A stretch of 64,000 nucleotides of DNA from Herbaspirillum sp. ST 5-3 (lineage in GTDB: Bacteria; Pseudomonadota; Gammaproteobacteria; Burkholderiales; Burkholderiaceae_D). The first letter of the stretch is position 1. Each line of letters opens with the position of its first letter. Positions 20,031-28,651 of this stretch are shown in pieces. A model generated the notes under the pieces. It searched no databases and was not told the origin of the DNA. It worked only from the letters and a program-made list of their open reading frames with translations. The stretch is from NCBI RefSeq assembly GCF_004804275.1, contig NZ_STGI01000005.1:62001-126000 (forward strand), read 5' to 3'. The position numbers and the translations under genes were made by a program.

Positions 20031-20504
20031 ATGGGCATGACTCTCACTTCAACGGCATTCAGTGCCGGCGGCAGCATGCCGTCCATCCACACTTGCGACG
20101 GCAGAGATCTCTCCCCGCCCCTGAGCTGGTCGGGCGTGCCGGCCGAGGCGAAAAGTCTGGCCTTGATCGTCGACGATCCGGACGCGCCCGATCCCGCCGC
20201 GCCGCAAAGAACCTGGGTACATTGGGTCTTGTATAACCTGCCGACGGATGCCGCCGGGCTGCAGCAAGGCGCTACCGTGCATACCTTGCCGCAAGGCACG
20301 CGCGAAGGCAGCAATGACTGGAAGCGCACCGGTTACGGCGGCCCCTGCCCGCCGATCGGCCGCCATCGCTACTTCCACAAGCTGTATGCGCTCGACATCG
20401 TCCTGCCTGACCTGCACAAGCCAACCAAGGCGCAACTCGAACAGGCCATGCACGGGCACATCCTCGAACAAGCAGAATTGATCGGAACGTATCAACGCAC
20501 GTAG
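20031..20504 (+). CDS. PEBP / YbhB-YbcL family protein
   Basis: 157 residues, complete. Signature segments are HTCDGRDLSPPLSWSGVP, LALIVDDPDAPDP, WVHWVLYNLP and GYGGPCPPIGRHRYFHKLYALD, which build the anion-binding pocket of the phosphatidylethanolamine-binding fold. The bacterial function is poorly known. GGAGGGC seven bases before ATG 20031 supports the start. It is the first of four tightly spaced plus-strand genes (PEBP, usp, phosphoribosyltransferase, kinase-like). Confidence 0.88.
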   Translation: MGMTLTSTAFSAGGSMPSIHTCDGRDLSPPLSWSGVPAEAKSLALIVDDPDAPDPAAPQRTWVHWVLYNLPTDAAGLQQGATVHTLPQGTREGSNDWKRTGYGGPCPPIGRHRYFHKLYALDIVLPDLHKPTKAQLEQAMHGHILEQAELIGTYQRT

Positions 20505-20516
20505 AGGGAGACCTCG

Positions 20517-20996
20517 GTGAGTTACAAGAAGATTCTGCTGCCGACCGATGGTTCGGAAATCGGAAGCGCGGCCGCGCTCGCCGGCATCCGGTTCGCGGCG
20601 GAGCAAGGCGCAGAGGCCATCGGTCTCTTCGTCGCGCCGCCCTACGAATACGCCACGTCGGACAACTTGCCCGACGATGTTCCCACCGAGGAAGAGTATG
20701 AGGCGTCGATGCGCAGGAAAGGCAAATCCTATTTCGCCCACTTGCATGACACAGCCGCCGGATCGGGATTGAAGTTCACCGCTGTTGTCACGTTTGCGAA
20801 ATCCACCCCGCAGGCGATCCTCGACGCTGCCGAAGAAAACCGCTGCGACCTGATCTTCATGGGATCGCATGGCCGCGGTGGCCGAAACCAGGCGCTGCTG
20901 GGCGACGTCACCCTGAGAGTCCTGACTGCATGCCGCATGCCGGTACTGGTCCACCGCACACAGGCGCGCCAAAACGAACGAGCTACTGAGGAATGA
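20517..20996 (+). CDS. single-domain universal stress protein
   Basis: 159 residues with a GTG start preceded by GGGAG. One UspA domain: YKKILLPTDGSEIGSAAALAG at the N-terminus and the ATP-binding signature MGSHGRGGRNQALLGDVTLRVL near the C-terminus. It lies 12 bases after the PEBP gene and nine bases before the phosphoribosyltransferase gene, hence the same transcript. Confidence 0.9.
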   Translation: MSYKKILLPTDGSEIGSAAALAGIRFAAEQGAEAIGLFVAPPYEYATSDNLPDDVPTEEEYEASMRRKGKSYFAHLHDTAAGSGLKFTAVVTFAKSTPQAILDAAEENRCDLIFMGSHGRGGRNQALLGDVTLRVLTACRMPVLVHRTQARQNERATEE

Positions 20997-21005
20997 GGCA
21001 CTGAC

Positions 21006-21671
21006 ATGCACTTTCACGATCAATTCGAGGACCGCATCCAGGCGGCGACACTGCTGGCGGAGCGACTGGGACACTACCGCGGACGCAATCCGCTGGTGCT
21101 GGCGATTCCGCGCGGCGCGGTGCCGATGGGAAAAGTGGTCGCCGACGCGCTCGACGGCGAACTCGATGTGGTGCTGGTGCACAAGTTCGGCGCGCCCTAC
21201 GATCCGGAGTTCGCGCTGGGCGCCGTGGATGAAACCGGCTGGACCTACATCACGCCCGATGCGCAGCGCTATGGCGCGAACAGCAGATACGTCGCGGAGG
21301 AAAAGCAGCGCCAGCTCGAGGTACTGAAAAAGCGTCGCGCGCAATACACCCCCTGCCGCCCGCCGATCGATCCGAAGGGGCGCATCGTGATCGTGGTCGA
21401 TGACGGCATTGCCACCGGTGCCACGATGATCGCCGCGCTGCATGCCACGCGCGCACGGGAGCCGGCCGAACTGGTCTGCGCGGTGCCGGTCGCCGCGCTC
21501 GACAGCCTGGAATATGTCAAGCCGCTGGCCGACAAGGTCGTCTGCCTGCTTCCGCTCACGCTCATGGGCAGCGTCGGCCGCTATTACCGCAATTTCCGCC
21601 AGGTCGAAGACGAGGACGTGATCGACGTGCTGACTCAAGCCGGCGCAGGCAAGCGCAATGATCTCGCTTGA
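21006..21671 (+). CDS. phosphoribosyltransferase-domain protein
   Basis: 221 residues of the type I PRTase fold. The PRPP-binding motif is IVIVVDDGIATGATM (about residues 125-139), with an N-terminal LAIPRGAVPMG loop. The family occurs in stress islands and its base substrate is unknown; the nearby prs-like gene would supply PRPP. Its 3' end overlaps the next gene by 14 bases, implying translational coupling. Confidence 0.85.
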   Translation: MHFHDQFEDRIQAATLLAERLGHYRGRNPLVLAIPRGAVPMGKVVADALDGELDVVLVHKFGAPYDPEFALGAVDETGWTYITPDAQRYGANSRYVAEEKQRQLEVLKKRRAQYTPCRPPIDPKGRIVIVVDDGIATGATMIAALHATRAREPAELVCAVPVAALDSLEYVKPLADKVVCLLPLTLMGSVGRYYRNFRQVEDEDVIDVLTQAGAGKRNDLA

Positions 21672-22668
21672 ATCGAAGCTCGCCTTCCTGCGGCAGCCCA
21701 GCAGCTATGCGGACTCGGTCTATCGGGTGGAAGCGATCGAGACGCACATGTCCTGGGTATTCCTGACCGATGGCCATGCCTACAAGCTGAAGAAGCCGGT
21801 GCACTACGACCTGCTGGATTTCAGCACGGTCGACGCGCGGCATTTTTTCTGCGAGGAAGAAGTGCGCCTTAACCGGCGTCTCGCGCCTGACGTCTATCTG
21901 GACGTGGTGCCGCTGGTCATCAACGAGCAGCGACATCTGGCGCTAGGCGGCGAAGGTGCGGTCATCGACTGGCTGGTCCGCATGCGGCGCGTGCCGGCCT
22001 CGCGCATGCTGGACTACATGCTCAAGACCAGGTCCGCGCAGGCCACCGACATGCAGCGGGTCGCGGCGCTGCTCGCGCGCTTCTACCGCGACTGCCCGCC
22101 GGTCGCCATCGACGCGGCCGAATACCAGCAGCGTTTCGAGCGCGACATCGATCACAACTGCGCCGTGCTGGCCACGCCTGCCTTCCGCCTGCCGGCGCGC
22201 CGCATCAAACGCATCTGCGCCGCGCAGCAGGCGTGGCTGGGCCGCAATGGCGCCCTGCTGGATGCACGCGTGGAGGGGCATCGGATCGTGGAAGGCCATG
22301 GCGATCTGCGCGCGGAGCATGTCTGCCTGGAGGATCCGCCGGTCATCATCGACTGCCTGGAATTCTCGCGCGAACTGCGCATCACCGACAGCGCCGACGA
22401 GCTGTCCTTCCTTGCGCTGGAGTGCGAACGGCTGGGCAACCCCGCGCTCGGCGATACGCTGTTGCGCGCCCATGCCGACCTGTCAGGCGACATGCCGCAC
22501 GCCGGCCTGGTCCGCTTTTACCAGAGCGTACGGGCCTGCGTTCGCGCGCGCATCGCGATTTTCCATTTGAATGAAGAGCAGTTCCGCTATTCCGCCGAAT
22601 GGCCGCGCCGCGCGATGGAATATCTGCAACTCGCGGAACAACATGCGGAAGCGGCCCATGTCTTATAA
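21658..22668 (+). CDS. aminoglycoside-phosphotransferase-fold protein
   Basis: 336 residues. VFLTDGHAYKLKKPVHYDLLDFST fits the lysine-bearing N-lobe, and GHGDLRAEHVCLEDPPVIIDCLEF is the Brenner-like catalytic loop followed by the metal-binding Asp. Similar proteins form the N-terminal half of fused kinase/ATP-binding proteins; here the C-terminal P-loop domain is missing, as in many stand-alone homologues. The substrate is unknown and drug resistance is not implied. It is the last gene of the PEBP-usp-PRTase run and ends just before an inverted repeat. Confidence 0.7.
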   Translation: MISLESKLAFLRQPSSYADSVYRVEAIETHMSWVFLTDGHAYKLKKPVHYDLLDFSTVDARHFFCEEEVRLNRRLAPDVYLDVVPLVINEQRHLALGGEGAVIDWLVRMRRVPASRMLDYMLKTRSAQATDMQRVAALLARFYRDCPPVAIDAAEYQQRFERDIDHNCAVLATPAFRLPARRIKRICAAQQAWLGRNGALLDARVEGHRIVEGHGDLRAEHVCLEDPPVIIDCLEFSRELRITDSADELSFLALECERLGNPALGDTLLRAHADLSGDMPHAGLVRFYQSVRACVRARIAIFHLNEEQFRYSAEWPRRAMEYLQLAEQHAEAAHVL

Positions 22669-22676
22669 CGCCCCAA

Positions 22677-22800
22677 GCAGGCTGTTGAAAAACGTGGCGA
22701 GCGGGTCGAGACTGGGACCGAGGAGCGCACGCATACGACCGGTACGCAGAGCACCGCAGGTCCCAGGATCGGCCCGCGCAGGTGTTTTTCAACGGCCTGC
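22677..22800. repeat. dispersed inverted repeat, copy 2
   Basis: GCAGGCTGTTGAAAAAC (22677-22693) and GTTTTTCAACGGCCTGC (22784-22800) are 17-base inverted ends with one mismatch. The left end continues GTGGCGAGCGG as in copy 1 at 16645. It lies between convergent genes, and its right end supplies the last codons and stop (22789-22791) of the prs-like gene. Confidence 0.75.
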
Positions 22801-23805
22801 CAGCAGGTCGGTGACCGATCCGCCCTCGTGCATCCTGCGCATCGCTTCGGCGAACAGCGCAGTGCTGTCCAGCACGATCAATTTTTCCTTGAGCGGGCCT
22901 GCGTGCAGACGGAAAGGCGGCACCGTATCGACCACCACGATGCCATCCAGTGCGGCATCGGCCAGCACCGTTTCCGCGTCTGCCATGAACAATCCATGCG
23001 TGGCCGCCGCGATCACTTTTTTCGCGCCGCGTTGCCGGCAGGCCCGAGCGGTGCGCGCGATCGTGCCGCCGCTGCTGATCAGGTCGTCGATGATCAGTGC
23101 GACGCGACCGTCGACCTCGCCGACCAGCATCTCGCCGCTGACCACGCCCAGGCTGCGATGCTTTTCGGCAAAGGCCGCGCCGACCGGCTTGCCGATCGCA
23201 TGCGACAGGCGCTGCCGGAAACTTTCGGCACGCTTGATGCCTCCGGCATCCGGCGACACCACGACCACCTCTTCCTTTTGCAATGCCGGCGCGAAATGCG
23301 CGACGAACAACTTGTTCGCCTCCAGGTTCTCGGTCGGGCAGCGAAAGGCATTCTGAAAGGCCGCGAGATTATGCACATCCATGGTCACCACCGCATCGCT
23401 GCCCACCGCCTCGAACAGCGCGGCGACATAGCGCGTCGTCACCGGATCGCGCGGCTGCGTTCTGCGGTCCTTGCGCGCGTAAGCGAGATAGGGAACGACG
23501 GCGGTAACGCGTCCGGCCGCGGCATCCTTGAGCGCCCCGATGAAGAACAGCAGGCGGCACAGCTTGTCGTTGCCGCTGTGCGTTGCATCGCCATACAGGG
23601 AGTGGATGACAAACACGTCGCGTCCGCGCACGCCGGTCAGCGGCCGCGCCTTGTGCTCGCCGTCCTCGAATCCGCGCTCCTCATGCGCGCTCAAGGCCAG
23701 GCCGAGATGCCGTGCAACCGCTTCACCGAAAGGGCGGCTGCCTTCGAGCGCGAAGATTTGCATGTCCGCCAGCGCCGCCGAAACCTGCAATGCGTGATTC
23801 ACCAT
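22789..23805 (-). CDS. prs: ribose-phosphate pyrophosphokinase (stress-island paralogue)
   Basis: 338 residues. [14 protein letters not shown], the [24 protein letters not shown] flexible loop, [15 protein letters not shown] and the PRPP loop [17 protein letters not shown] identify a PRPP synthase (ribose 5-phosphate plus ATP to PRPP and AMP). It is more divergent than housekeeping Prs. Start 23805 (MVNHALQ) has AGGAG eight bases upstream. It diverges from the DHH gene with only 16 bases between start codons. PRPP is the cosubstrate of the nearby nicotinate and orphan phosphoribosyltransferases. Confidence 0.87.
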   Translation of the reverse strand: MVNHALQVSAALADMQIFALEGSRPFGEAVARHLGLALSAHEERGFEDGEHKARPLTGVRGRDVFVIHSLYGDATHSGNDKLCRLLFFIGALKDAAAGRVTAVVPYLAYARKDRRTQPRDPVTTRYVAALFEAVGSDAVVTMDVHNLAAFQNAFRCPTENLEANKLFVAHFAPALQKEEVVVVSPDAGGIKRAESFRQRLSHAIGKPVGAAFAEKHRSLGVVSGEMLVGEVDGRVALIIDDLISSGGTIARTARACRQRGAKKVIAAATHGLFMADAETVLADAALDGIVVVDTVPPFRLHAGPLKEKLIVLDSTALFAEAMRRMHEGGSVTDLLAGR

Positions 23806-23821
23806 TTCCGTCACTCCTGAT

Positions 23822-24790
23822 ATGACCTGTTTCGATGTATTCAACGGCGACGCGGACGGCATGTGCGCGCTGCGCCAGCTGCGACTTTCGGAGCCGCGCG
23901 AGGCGATCCGCATCACCGGCCTCAAGCGCGAGATCGCCTTGCTGGAGCGTGTGGACGCGCGTTCGGGAGATGATGTCGCGGCACTGGATATCTCGCTCGA
24001 CGTCAATCGCGCTGCGCTGCTGTCGCTGCTGCAACGCGGCGTACGGGTGCAGTATTTCGATCATCACGGCTCGGGCGATATCCCTTCGCATCCGGCGCTG
24101 CAGGCGCACATCGATCTTGCGCCGGCGGTGTGCACCGGCATGATCGTCGACCGCTATCTGGGCGGCAGACACCGGCTGTGGGCGATCGTCGCGGCCTTCG
24201 GCGACAACTTCGGCCGGGCGGCGCGCGGATTGGCCGCATCGCTCGCGCTGCAGCCGCAGCAGCTCGCCGCCCTGCAAGAACTCGGCGAATGCCTGAACTA
24301 CAACGCCTACGGCGACATCGACAGCGATCCCGTGCTTCATCCCGCCTCCCTGTACACCCTCCTGGAGCGCTACGAGAGCCCGTTCCAGTTCATGCAAGCC
24401 GAGCCGGTCTTCGGCAAAATCAAGCAGGCGCGCCGGCACGATATCGAACTCGCTTGCCAGCTCCAGCCGCACACCGTTCTTCCCGGCGGTTGCGTGCATG
24501 TCCTGCCCGACGCCGCATGGAGCCGCCGCGTGCGCGGAGAGTTCGCCAATACCCTCGCCAACAACGACCCGCGACGCGCGCATGCTGTGCTCACGCCGAA
24601 TGTGCGGGAAGGATTCACGGTCAGCGTGCGCGCCCCGCTCACCCGTCGGCAGGGCGCGCGGCAACTGTGCGTGCAGTTCGAGACTGGCGGTGGGCGTGCG
24701 GCAGCGGCCGGCATCACGCATCTGCCTCGCGACCGCCTGCCGGACTTCGTCAAGGCGTTCGAGCAGGCCTTCCCGCAGGACGCGAAATGA
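23822..24790 (+). CDS. DHH-family phosphoesterase
   Basis: 322 residues. [19 protein letters not shown] at the N-terminus and [11 protein letters not shown] carry the metal-binding Asp/His residues; a C-terminal DHHA1-like part ends near [18 protein letters not shown]. Family members cleave phosphodiesters or short nucleic acids; this subgroup has no known substrate. No clear ribosome site lies before ATG 23822, but the N-terminus matches the usual one for this subgroup. Confidence 0.82.
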   Translation: MTCFDVFNGDADGMCALRQLRLSEPREAIRITGLKREIALLERVDARSGDDVAALDISLDVNRAALLSLLQRGVRVQYFDHHGSGDIPSHPALQAHIDLAPAVCTGMIVDRYLGGRHRLWAIVAAFGDNFGRAARGLAASLALQPQQLAALQELGECLNYNAYGDIDSDPVLHPASLYTLLERYESPFQFMQAEPVFGKIKQARRHDIELACQLQPHTVLPGGCVHVLPDAAWSRRVRGEFANTLANNDPRRAHAVLTPNVREGFTVSVRAPLTRRQGARQLCVQFETGGGRAAAAGITHLPRDRLPDFVKAFEQAFPQDAK

Positions 24791-24816
24791 ATTCGGCGAC
24801 GCGCTGCAATGACCCG

Positions 24817-25266
24817 CTACTGGCGCACGCGCCGCTCGACGTCCGGCTGCTTTGCCATCACCCGCGACACCATCGCCAGCTCCACCGACAGCAGGTTGAC
24901 GATGTCATCCGCGGTGACGATGCCGAACAGGGTGCCGTCTTCGCGCACCACCGGCAGCCGGCGGACCTTGAGGCTGCGCATCAGCTCCAGCGTCTCGAAC
25001 AGGCCGGCGTTTTCGTCCACCGTCATCAAGGGTGAGGTCATCACGTCACCGGCCGTGATCAGCCCGAGGTCGATGCCCGGCGCCACCGCCTCGACCACAA
25101 TATCGCGGTCAGTCACGATGCCCAGCGGCACGCGGGACTGCGCCTGCATGCCGGTCACAATCACATCGCCAACATGGTGCTCGCGCATCAGCTTGGCCAC
25201 ATCCGACACCGACGCCTTGGCGTCGCAGCAGATGACGTCAACGTTGCAAATCTCGCCTATCGGCAT
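24817..25266 (-). CDS. tandem CBS-domain protein
   Basis: 149 residues made of two CBS domains: residues 1-65 (CCDAKASVSDVAKLMREHHVGDVIVTG ... PLGIVTDRDIVVEAV) and 75-135 (MTSPLMTVDENAGLFETLELMRSLKVRRLPVVREDGTLFGIVTADDIVNLLS). Such stand-alone pairs bind adenine nucleotides and act as energy sensors. Start 25266 has AAGGAG seven bases upstream. Confidence 0.87.
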   Translation of the reverse strand: MPIGEICNVDVICCDAKASVSDVAKLMREHHVGDVIVTGMQAQSRVPLGIVTDRDIVVEAVAPGIDLGLITAGDVMTSPLMTVDENAGLFETLELMRSLKVRRLPVVREDGTLFGIVTADDIVNLLSVELAMVSRVMAKQPDVERRVRQ

Positions 25267-25416
25267 ATCGTTTCTCCTTGCTTCCATCAATCGCTACGTG
25301 CGGCTGGCTTCCACCGCCGTGAATGGACCTGCACACAACGCCTTCCACCACGCGGCGATGCCGGACGGCACGGAAATGCGTTCAATTCTGCTGCGACCTT
25401 GTTTCATGCTGCACGC

Positions 25417-26805
25417 TCAACCCGCCTCCAGCCCCCATCTCTGCTTGTCGCTGTCGGCGCGGCTGCGCTGGATTTCATCCACCTGATGCGTGAGTTCTTG
25501 CAATGCCCGCGAAACTTGGAGCGGGTACGGCGAAGCCGGTTCCAGACTATGCAAGGCCAGCGGCAAGCGGGAGAGCTGCTCCTGCGCATACGCACGCATG
25601 ACGGATAGCGGCGGCGACTGGTACTGCAGCGCGCCGCCGCGCATGACTGGCTTCAGCAGCGCCTCCCCGGCGACATCCTCGTCCGCCAGCGCCAGCACAT
25701 CGCCCTCGAGGATGCCCTGTGCGGTGTAGTGGCGGTAGACCTGCTTGCTCCCCGGCCAGGTCATCTTGCCGAGAGAGCGCTTGCGGCAGGGCTGGCCGGC
25801 GTATTCCACCAGCTTGTACGCGCAATCGAGGAAGGGTGCGTCGGCGGAAGTGTTCATGCGGGTGCCGATGCCGAAACCGTCGATCGGCGCGTCGCCCTCC
25901 GTCAGTTCCTGCACCGCGTATTCATCGAGGTTTCCGCTGGCAAAAATACCGATCTCCTCGCAGCCGCCCGCATCGAGGATTTCCCTCACCCGATAGGCCA
26001 GCGTGCCGAGCTCGCCGCTGTCGAGACGCACCGCCTTGATGCGGATGCCCTCCTCTTCCTGCAGCCATTGGGCCAGCCGCACCACTTGCTCGGCGGCGGC
26101 TTCGGTATCGTAGGTATCGATCAGCAAGGTGGCGTTGTCGGGGAAGGCGCGGGCGAAGCTGGCGAAAGCATCTGTTTCCGATTCGTGCGCCTGGATGAAG
26201 GAGTGCGCCATCGTGCCGGACACCGGAATATCGAACAAGGCGCCCGCAAGCGTGGTGGCCGTTGCATCGAAGCCGGCAAGATAGCTGGCGCGCGCCGACA
26301 GCAGGCCAGCCTCTGCGCCATGCGCGCGCCGCAAGCCGAAATCGACAAGGCGCTTGCCGTTGGCCACATTCACCGAACGCGCCGCCTTGGACGCGACCAT
26401 GGTCTGGAACTGCAGGAGGTTAATGATGCGGCTTTCGACGAATTGCGCTTCGCGCAGCGGTGCGGTAATGCGCAGGATCGGCTCCTCGGCGAAAAAGACC
26501 GTGCCTTCCGGCATTGCGTCCACATCCCCGGTGAAGCGGAATTCGGCGAGCGAGTCGATGTAAGGTGCGCTGAATTTTCCACTGGCGCGCAACCATGCGA
26601 TGTCTTCATGGTCAAAGCGCAGCTCGGTCAGATAGGAAAGGACTTGCTCCAGTCCGGCCGCCATCAGGAAATTGCGCCGCTCGGGCAGCCGGCGCACGAA
26701 AAACTCGAACACTGCGGTCTCATTCATGCGCTGGGAAAAATACGCCTGCAGCATGGTGAGCTCGTAGAGATCCGTCAGCAAGGCGCTTTCACAATGGAGC
26801 TTCAT
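25417..26805 (-). CDS. pncB: nicotinate phosphoribosyltransferase
   Basis: About 462 residues. TDLYELTMLQAYF, FVRRLPERRNFLMAAGLEQVL, DFGLRRAHGAEAG, TYDTEAA and AVRLDSGELG are typical of PncB-type enzymes, which join nicotinate and PRPP to nicotinate mononucleotide. It diverges from a nicotinamidase-type gene across an FNR-like site, so nicotinamide to NaMN is covered by one control region. ATG 26805 begins the conserved part and an upstream in-frame ATG at 26883 is less likely. No good ribosome site was seen. Confidence 0.9.
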   Translation of the reverse strand: MKLHCESALLTDLYELTMLQAYFSQRMNETAVFEFFVRRLPERRNFLMAAGLEQVLSYLTELRFDHEDIAWLRASGKFSAPYIDSLAEFRFTGDVDAMPEGTVFFAEEPILRITAPLREAQFVESRIINLLQFQTMVASKAARSVNVANGKRLVDFGLRRAHGAEAGLLSARASYLAGFDATATTLAGALFDIPVSGTMAHSFIQAHESETDAFASFARAFPDNATLLIDTYDTEAAAEQVVRLAQWLQEEEGIRIKAVRLDSGELGTLAYRVREILDAGGCEEIGIFASGNLDEYAVQELTEGDAPIDGFGIGTRMNTSADAPFLDCAYKLVEYAGQPCRKRSLGKMTWPGSKQVYRHYTAQGILEGDVLALADEDVAGEALLKPVMRGGALQYQSPPLSVMRAYAQEQLSRLPLALHSLEPASPYPLQVSRALQELTHQVDEIQRSRADSDKQRWGLEAG

Positions 26806-26915
26806 GGTGGCAGTGCAAGAGAGGACCGCAGCGCGGAAGAATATCTCTAGTCTATTCCGCGCCGGAAGGAACCGCCATATCAATCCGGAAAATCGCCGGC
26901 AAGGTCTTCCTTCGC

Positions 26916-26929
26916 CTGATTTGGGTCAA
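26916..26929. promoter_or_regulatory. FNR/Anr-like site between pncB and pncA
   Basis: CTGA-TTTGGG-TCAA, seven of eight core bases. It lies 111 bases before pncB and 88 bases before pncA, between the divergent genes. Confidence 0.45.
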
Positions 26930-27016
26930 GGATTCCGGTGCCGGGCGGAGTAAAACTTGAGTCTCCCCGCGTGCCGCGAAGCGCGGAAACGTCTTTCTGA
27001 TGTGCAGGTATCGCCT

Positions 27017-27628
27017 ATGCGTCCAGTCCATTTGGCTCCCCACGATGCGTTGCTGATTGTCGACGTGCAAAACGATTTCCTTCCCGCCGGAAGCCTCGCG
27101 GTGCCCGCCGGCGATGAAGTGGTCGCGGTGCTCAACCGCTACATCGCGCTGTTCACGCAGTCGCACCTGCCGGTGGTCGCGACGCGCGACTGGCATCCCG
27201 CCACGCATTGCTCCTTCAAGCCCTTCGGCGGCATCTGGCCGCCGCACTGCATCGCCGAAAGCCGCGGCGCGGAATTCCCTGCCGCATTGCAACTGCCGTC
27301 TGGCACGACCATCATTTCCAAGGCCACCGAGACGGACAAGGATGCCTATTCCGGCTTCGAAGGCACCGACCTCGCAGAGCGTTTGCATGCCGCCGGCGTG
27401 ACACGCCTGTTCATCGGCGGACTGGCGACCGATTATTGCGTGCTGAACACGGTGTCGGATGCGCTGCAGAAACAATTCGAGGTCATGCTGTTGCTCGATG
27501 CCATACGCGCCGTCGAAGTGCGCCCGGGCGACGGCGGTGCCGCGATCCAGGAAATGCGACGCCAGGGTGCGCACCCGCTGACGCTCTCGCATCTGCACGC
27601 GATAGCGCGTACCAGTACTTTTGCCTAG
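27017..27628 (+). CDS. pncA: cysteine hydrolase, nicotinamidase type
   Basis: 203 residues of the isochorismatase-like fold. The catalytic Asp is in [27 protein letters not shown] gives metal-binding residues, and [16 protein letters not shown] carries the catalytic Cys. The order and the D-K-C triad fit nicotinamidase PncA. It deaminates nicotinamide to nicotinate, the substrate of the divergent pncB product. Its TAG overlaps the stop of the convergent phasin gene in the shared bases CTAG. Confidence 0.85.
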   Translation: MRPVHLAPHDALLIVDVQNDFLPAGSLAVPAGDEVVAVLNRYIALFTQSHLPVVATRDWHPATHCSFKPFGGIWPPHCIAESRGAEFPAALQLPSGTTIISKATETDKDAYSGFEGTDLAERLHAAGVTRLFIGGLATDYCVLNTVSDALQKQFEVMLLLDAIRAVEVRPGDGGAAIQEMRRQGAHPLTLSHLHAIARTSTFA

Positions 27629-28209
27629 TGCTTCTCATTCGGGCCGGTTGCCCGCGCAATCGTCTCCGCAGCCTGAATGATCTGGCTGGTTGCCGTGCTC
27701 ATGCTGTCGCGCAGCGTATCGACCGCAAGCCTGGCATTCTTCGCCAACTGTTCGTAGCCCGAGTTCGCATTGTCGATAGCGGTCTTCATCATCGCGATTG
27801 TGCTTTCGGATCCGGGCGGCGTGTTCTTTGACGCTTCATCCACCAGGTTTCTCAAGGTGCGCGTGGTTTCCGCCACCTGAACGACTTGTGCCTCGGCGGC
27901 CCGGGCAAATTCCGCCTGCATGTTGGCGCTGATTTCCGCCAGCTGACGGCTGTAATCGATCGCTTTCTCGGCATTGGGCTGCGCCTGCGCGGCGGCGCTG
28001 GAAAACAGGTCCTGCGTATCTTTCGCGGCGCTGGTCTGCTTCACGGCTTCCGAGACTTCATCGAGTGAAGCCCGGGTGGCATTGAGATTCAGTTCGATGA
28101 TTTTTTCCACGCCTTCAAATGCCTTGCTCGTCAGCGCATTGATCAGGCCGAGCTGAGCTTCGAAATTGGCGCGAGTGGCGGATGCAAGTTGCTCTGGAAT
28201 CGACGGCAT
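27625..28209 (-). CDS. phaP: phasin family protein
   Basis: 194 residues, helical and alanine-rich. [44 protein letters not shown] is the phasin_2 signature. Phasins coat polyhydroxyalkanoate granules and affect granule number and, in some cases, chaperone-like protection. GAGGAG eight bases before ATG 28209 fixes the start. Its presence among stress genes suggests a carbon-store role during slow growth. Confidence 0.9.
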   Translation of the reverse strand: MPSIPEQLASATRANFEAQLGLINALTSKAFEGVEKIIELNLNATRASLDEVSEAVKQTSAAKDTQDLFSSAAAQAQPNAEKAIDYSRQLAEISANMQAEFARAAEAQVVQVAETTRTLRNLVDEASKNTPPGSESTIAMMKTAIDNANSGYEQLAKNARLAVDTLRDSMSTATSQIIQAAETIARATGPNEKH

Positions 28210-28360
28210 GGAATTTCTCCTCAAGAAAAATCGACGACTGCGCGCAGCGGACATGAAAGCACGAAACCACACCGCCAGCCTGCACAAGAATCCTGTTTGC
28301 TATTGTGCTCGTCGCAGGTGGCCGTCGCGTCTGATGCGCGACAAGCTTCGTGTGGGTCTC

Positions 28361-28552
28361 TTAGTCATAGATGTAGGGCTTCATCTTGACCTCCGAATGC
28401 ATGGCCAGCTGCAATTCATCCGGAGAAACCGGCGGTTTGTCCCACAGTATCTTGCGGCCGTCGCGTTGCCCCTTGTCGATCTCCGGATGGTCCTGCTTCA
28501 GGTCGCTGAGAAAGGTCGAGAATTCCGATACGTAGTTGCGATAGTGTTTCAT
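28361..28552 (-). CDS. DUF3460 family small protein
   Basis: 63 residues. YVSEFSTFLSDLKQDHPEIDKGQRDGRKILWDK matches the small DUF3460 family of Burkholderiales, whose function is unknown. No signal or membrane segment. ATG 28552 has GGAGG eight bases upstream; a GTG nine bases earlier is in frame but overlaps that site. Confidence 0.75.
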   Translation of the reverse strand: MKHYRNYVSEFSTFLSDLKQDHPEIDKGQRDGRKILWDKPPVSPDELQLAMHSEVKMKPYIYD

Positions 28553-28651
28553 CGGTTTCACCTCCGATAAACCTGCTGCTGTCTTCGTTCATGAAACATG
28601 TGAGCATGGGCATGGCGGGAACGCAGCATCGCCTTCTCGCCGCACCCTTGC

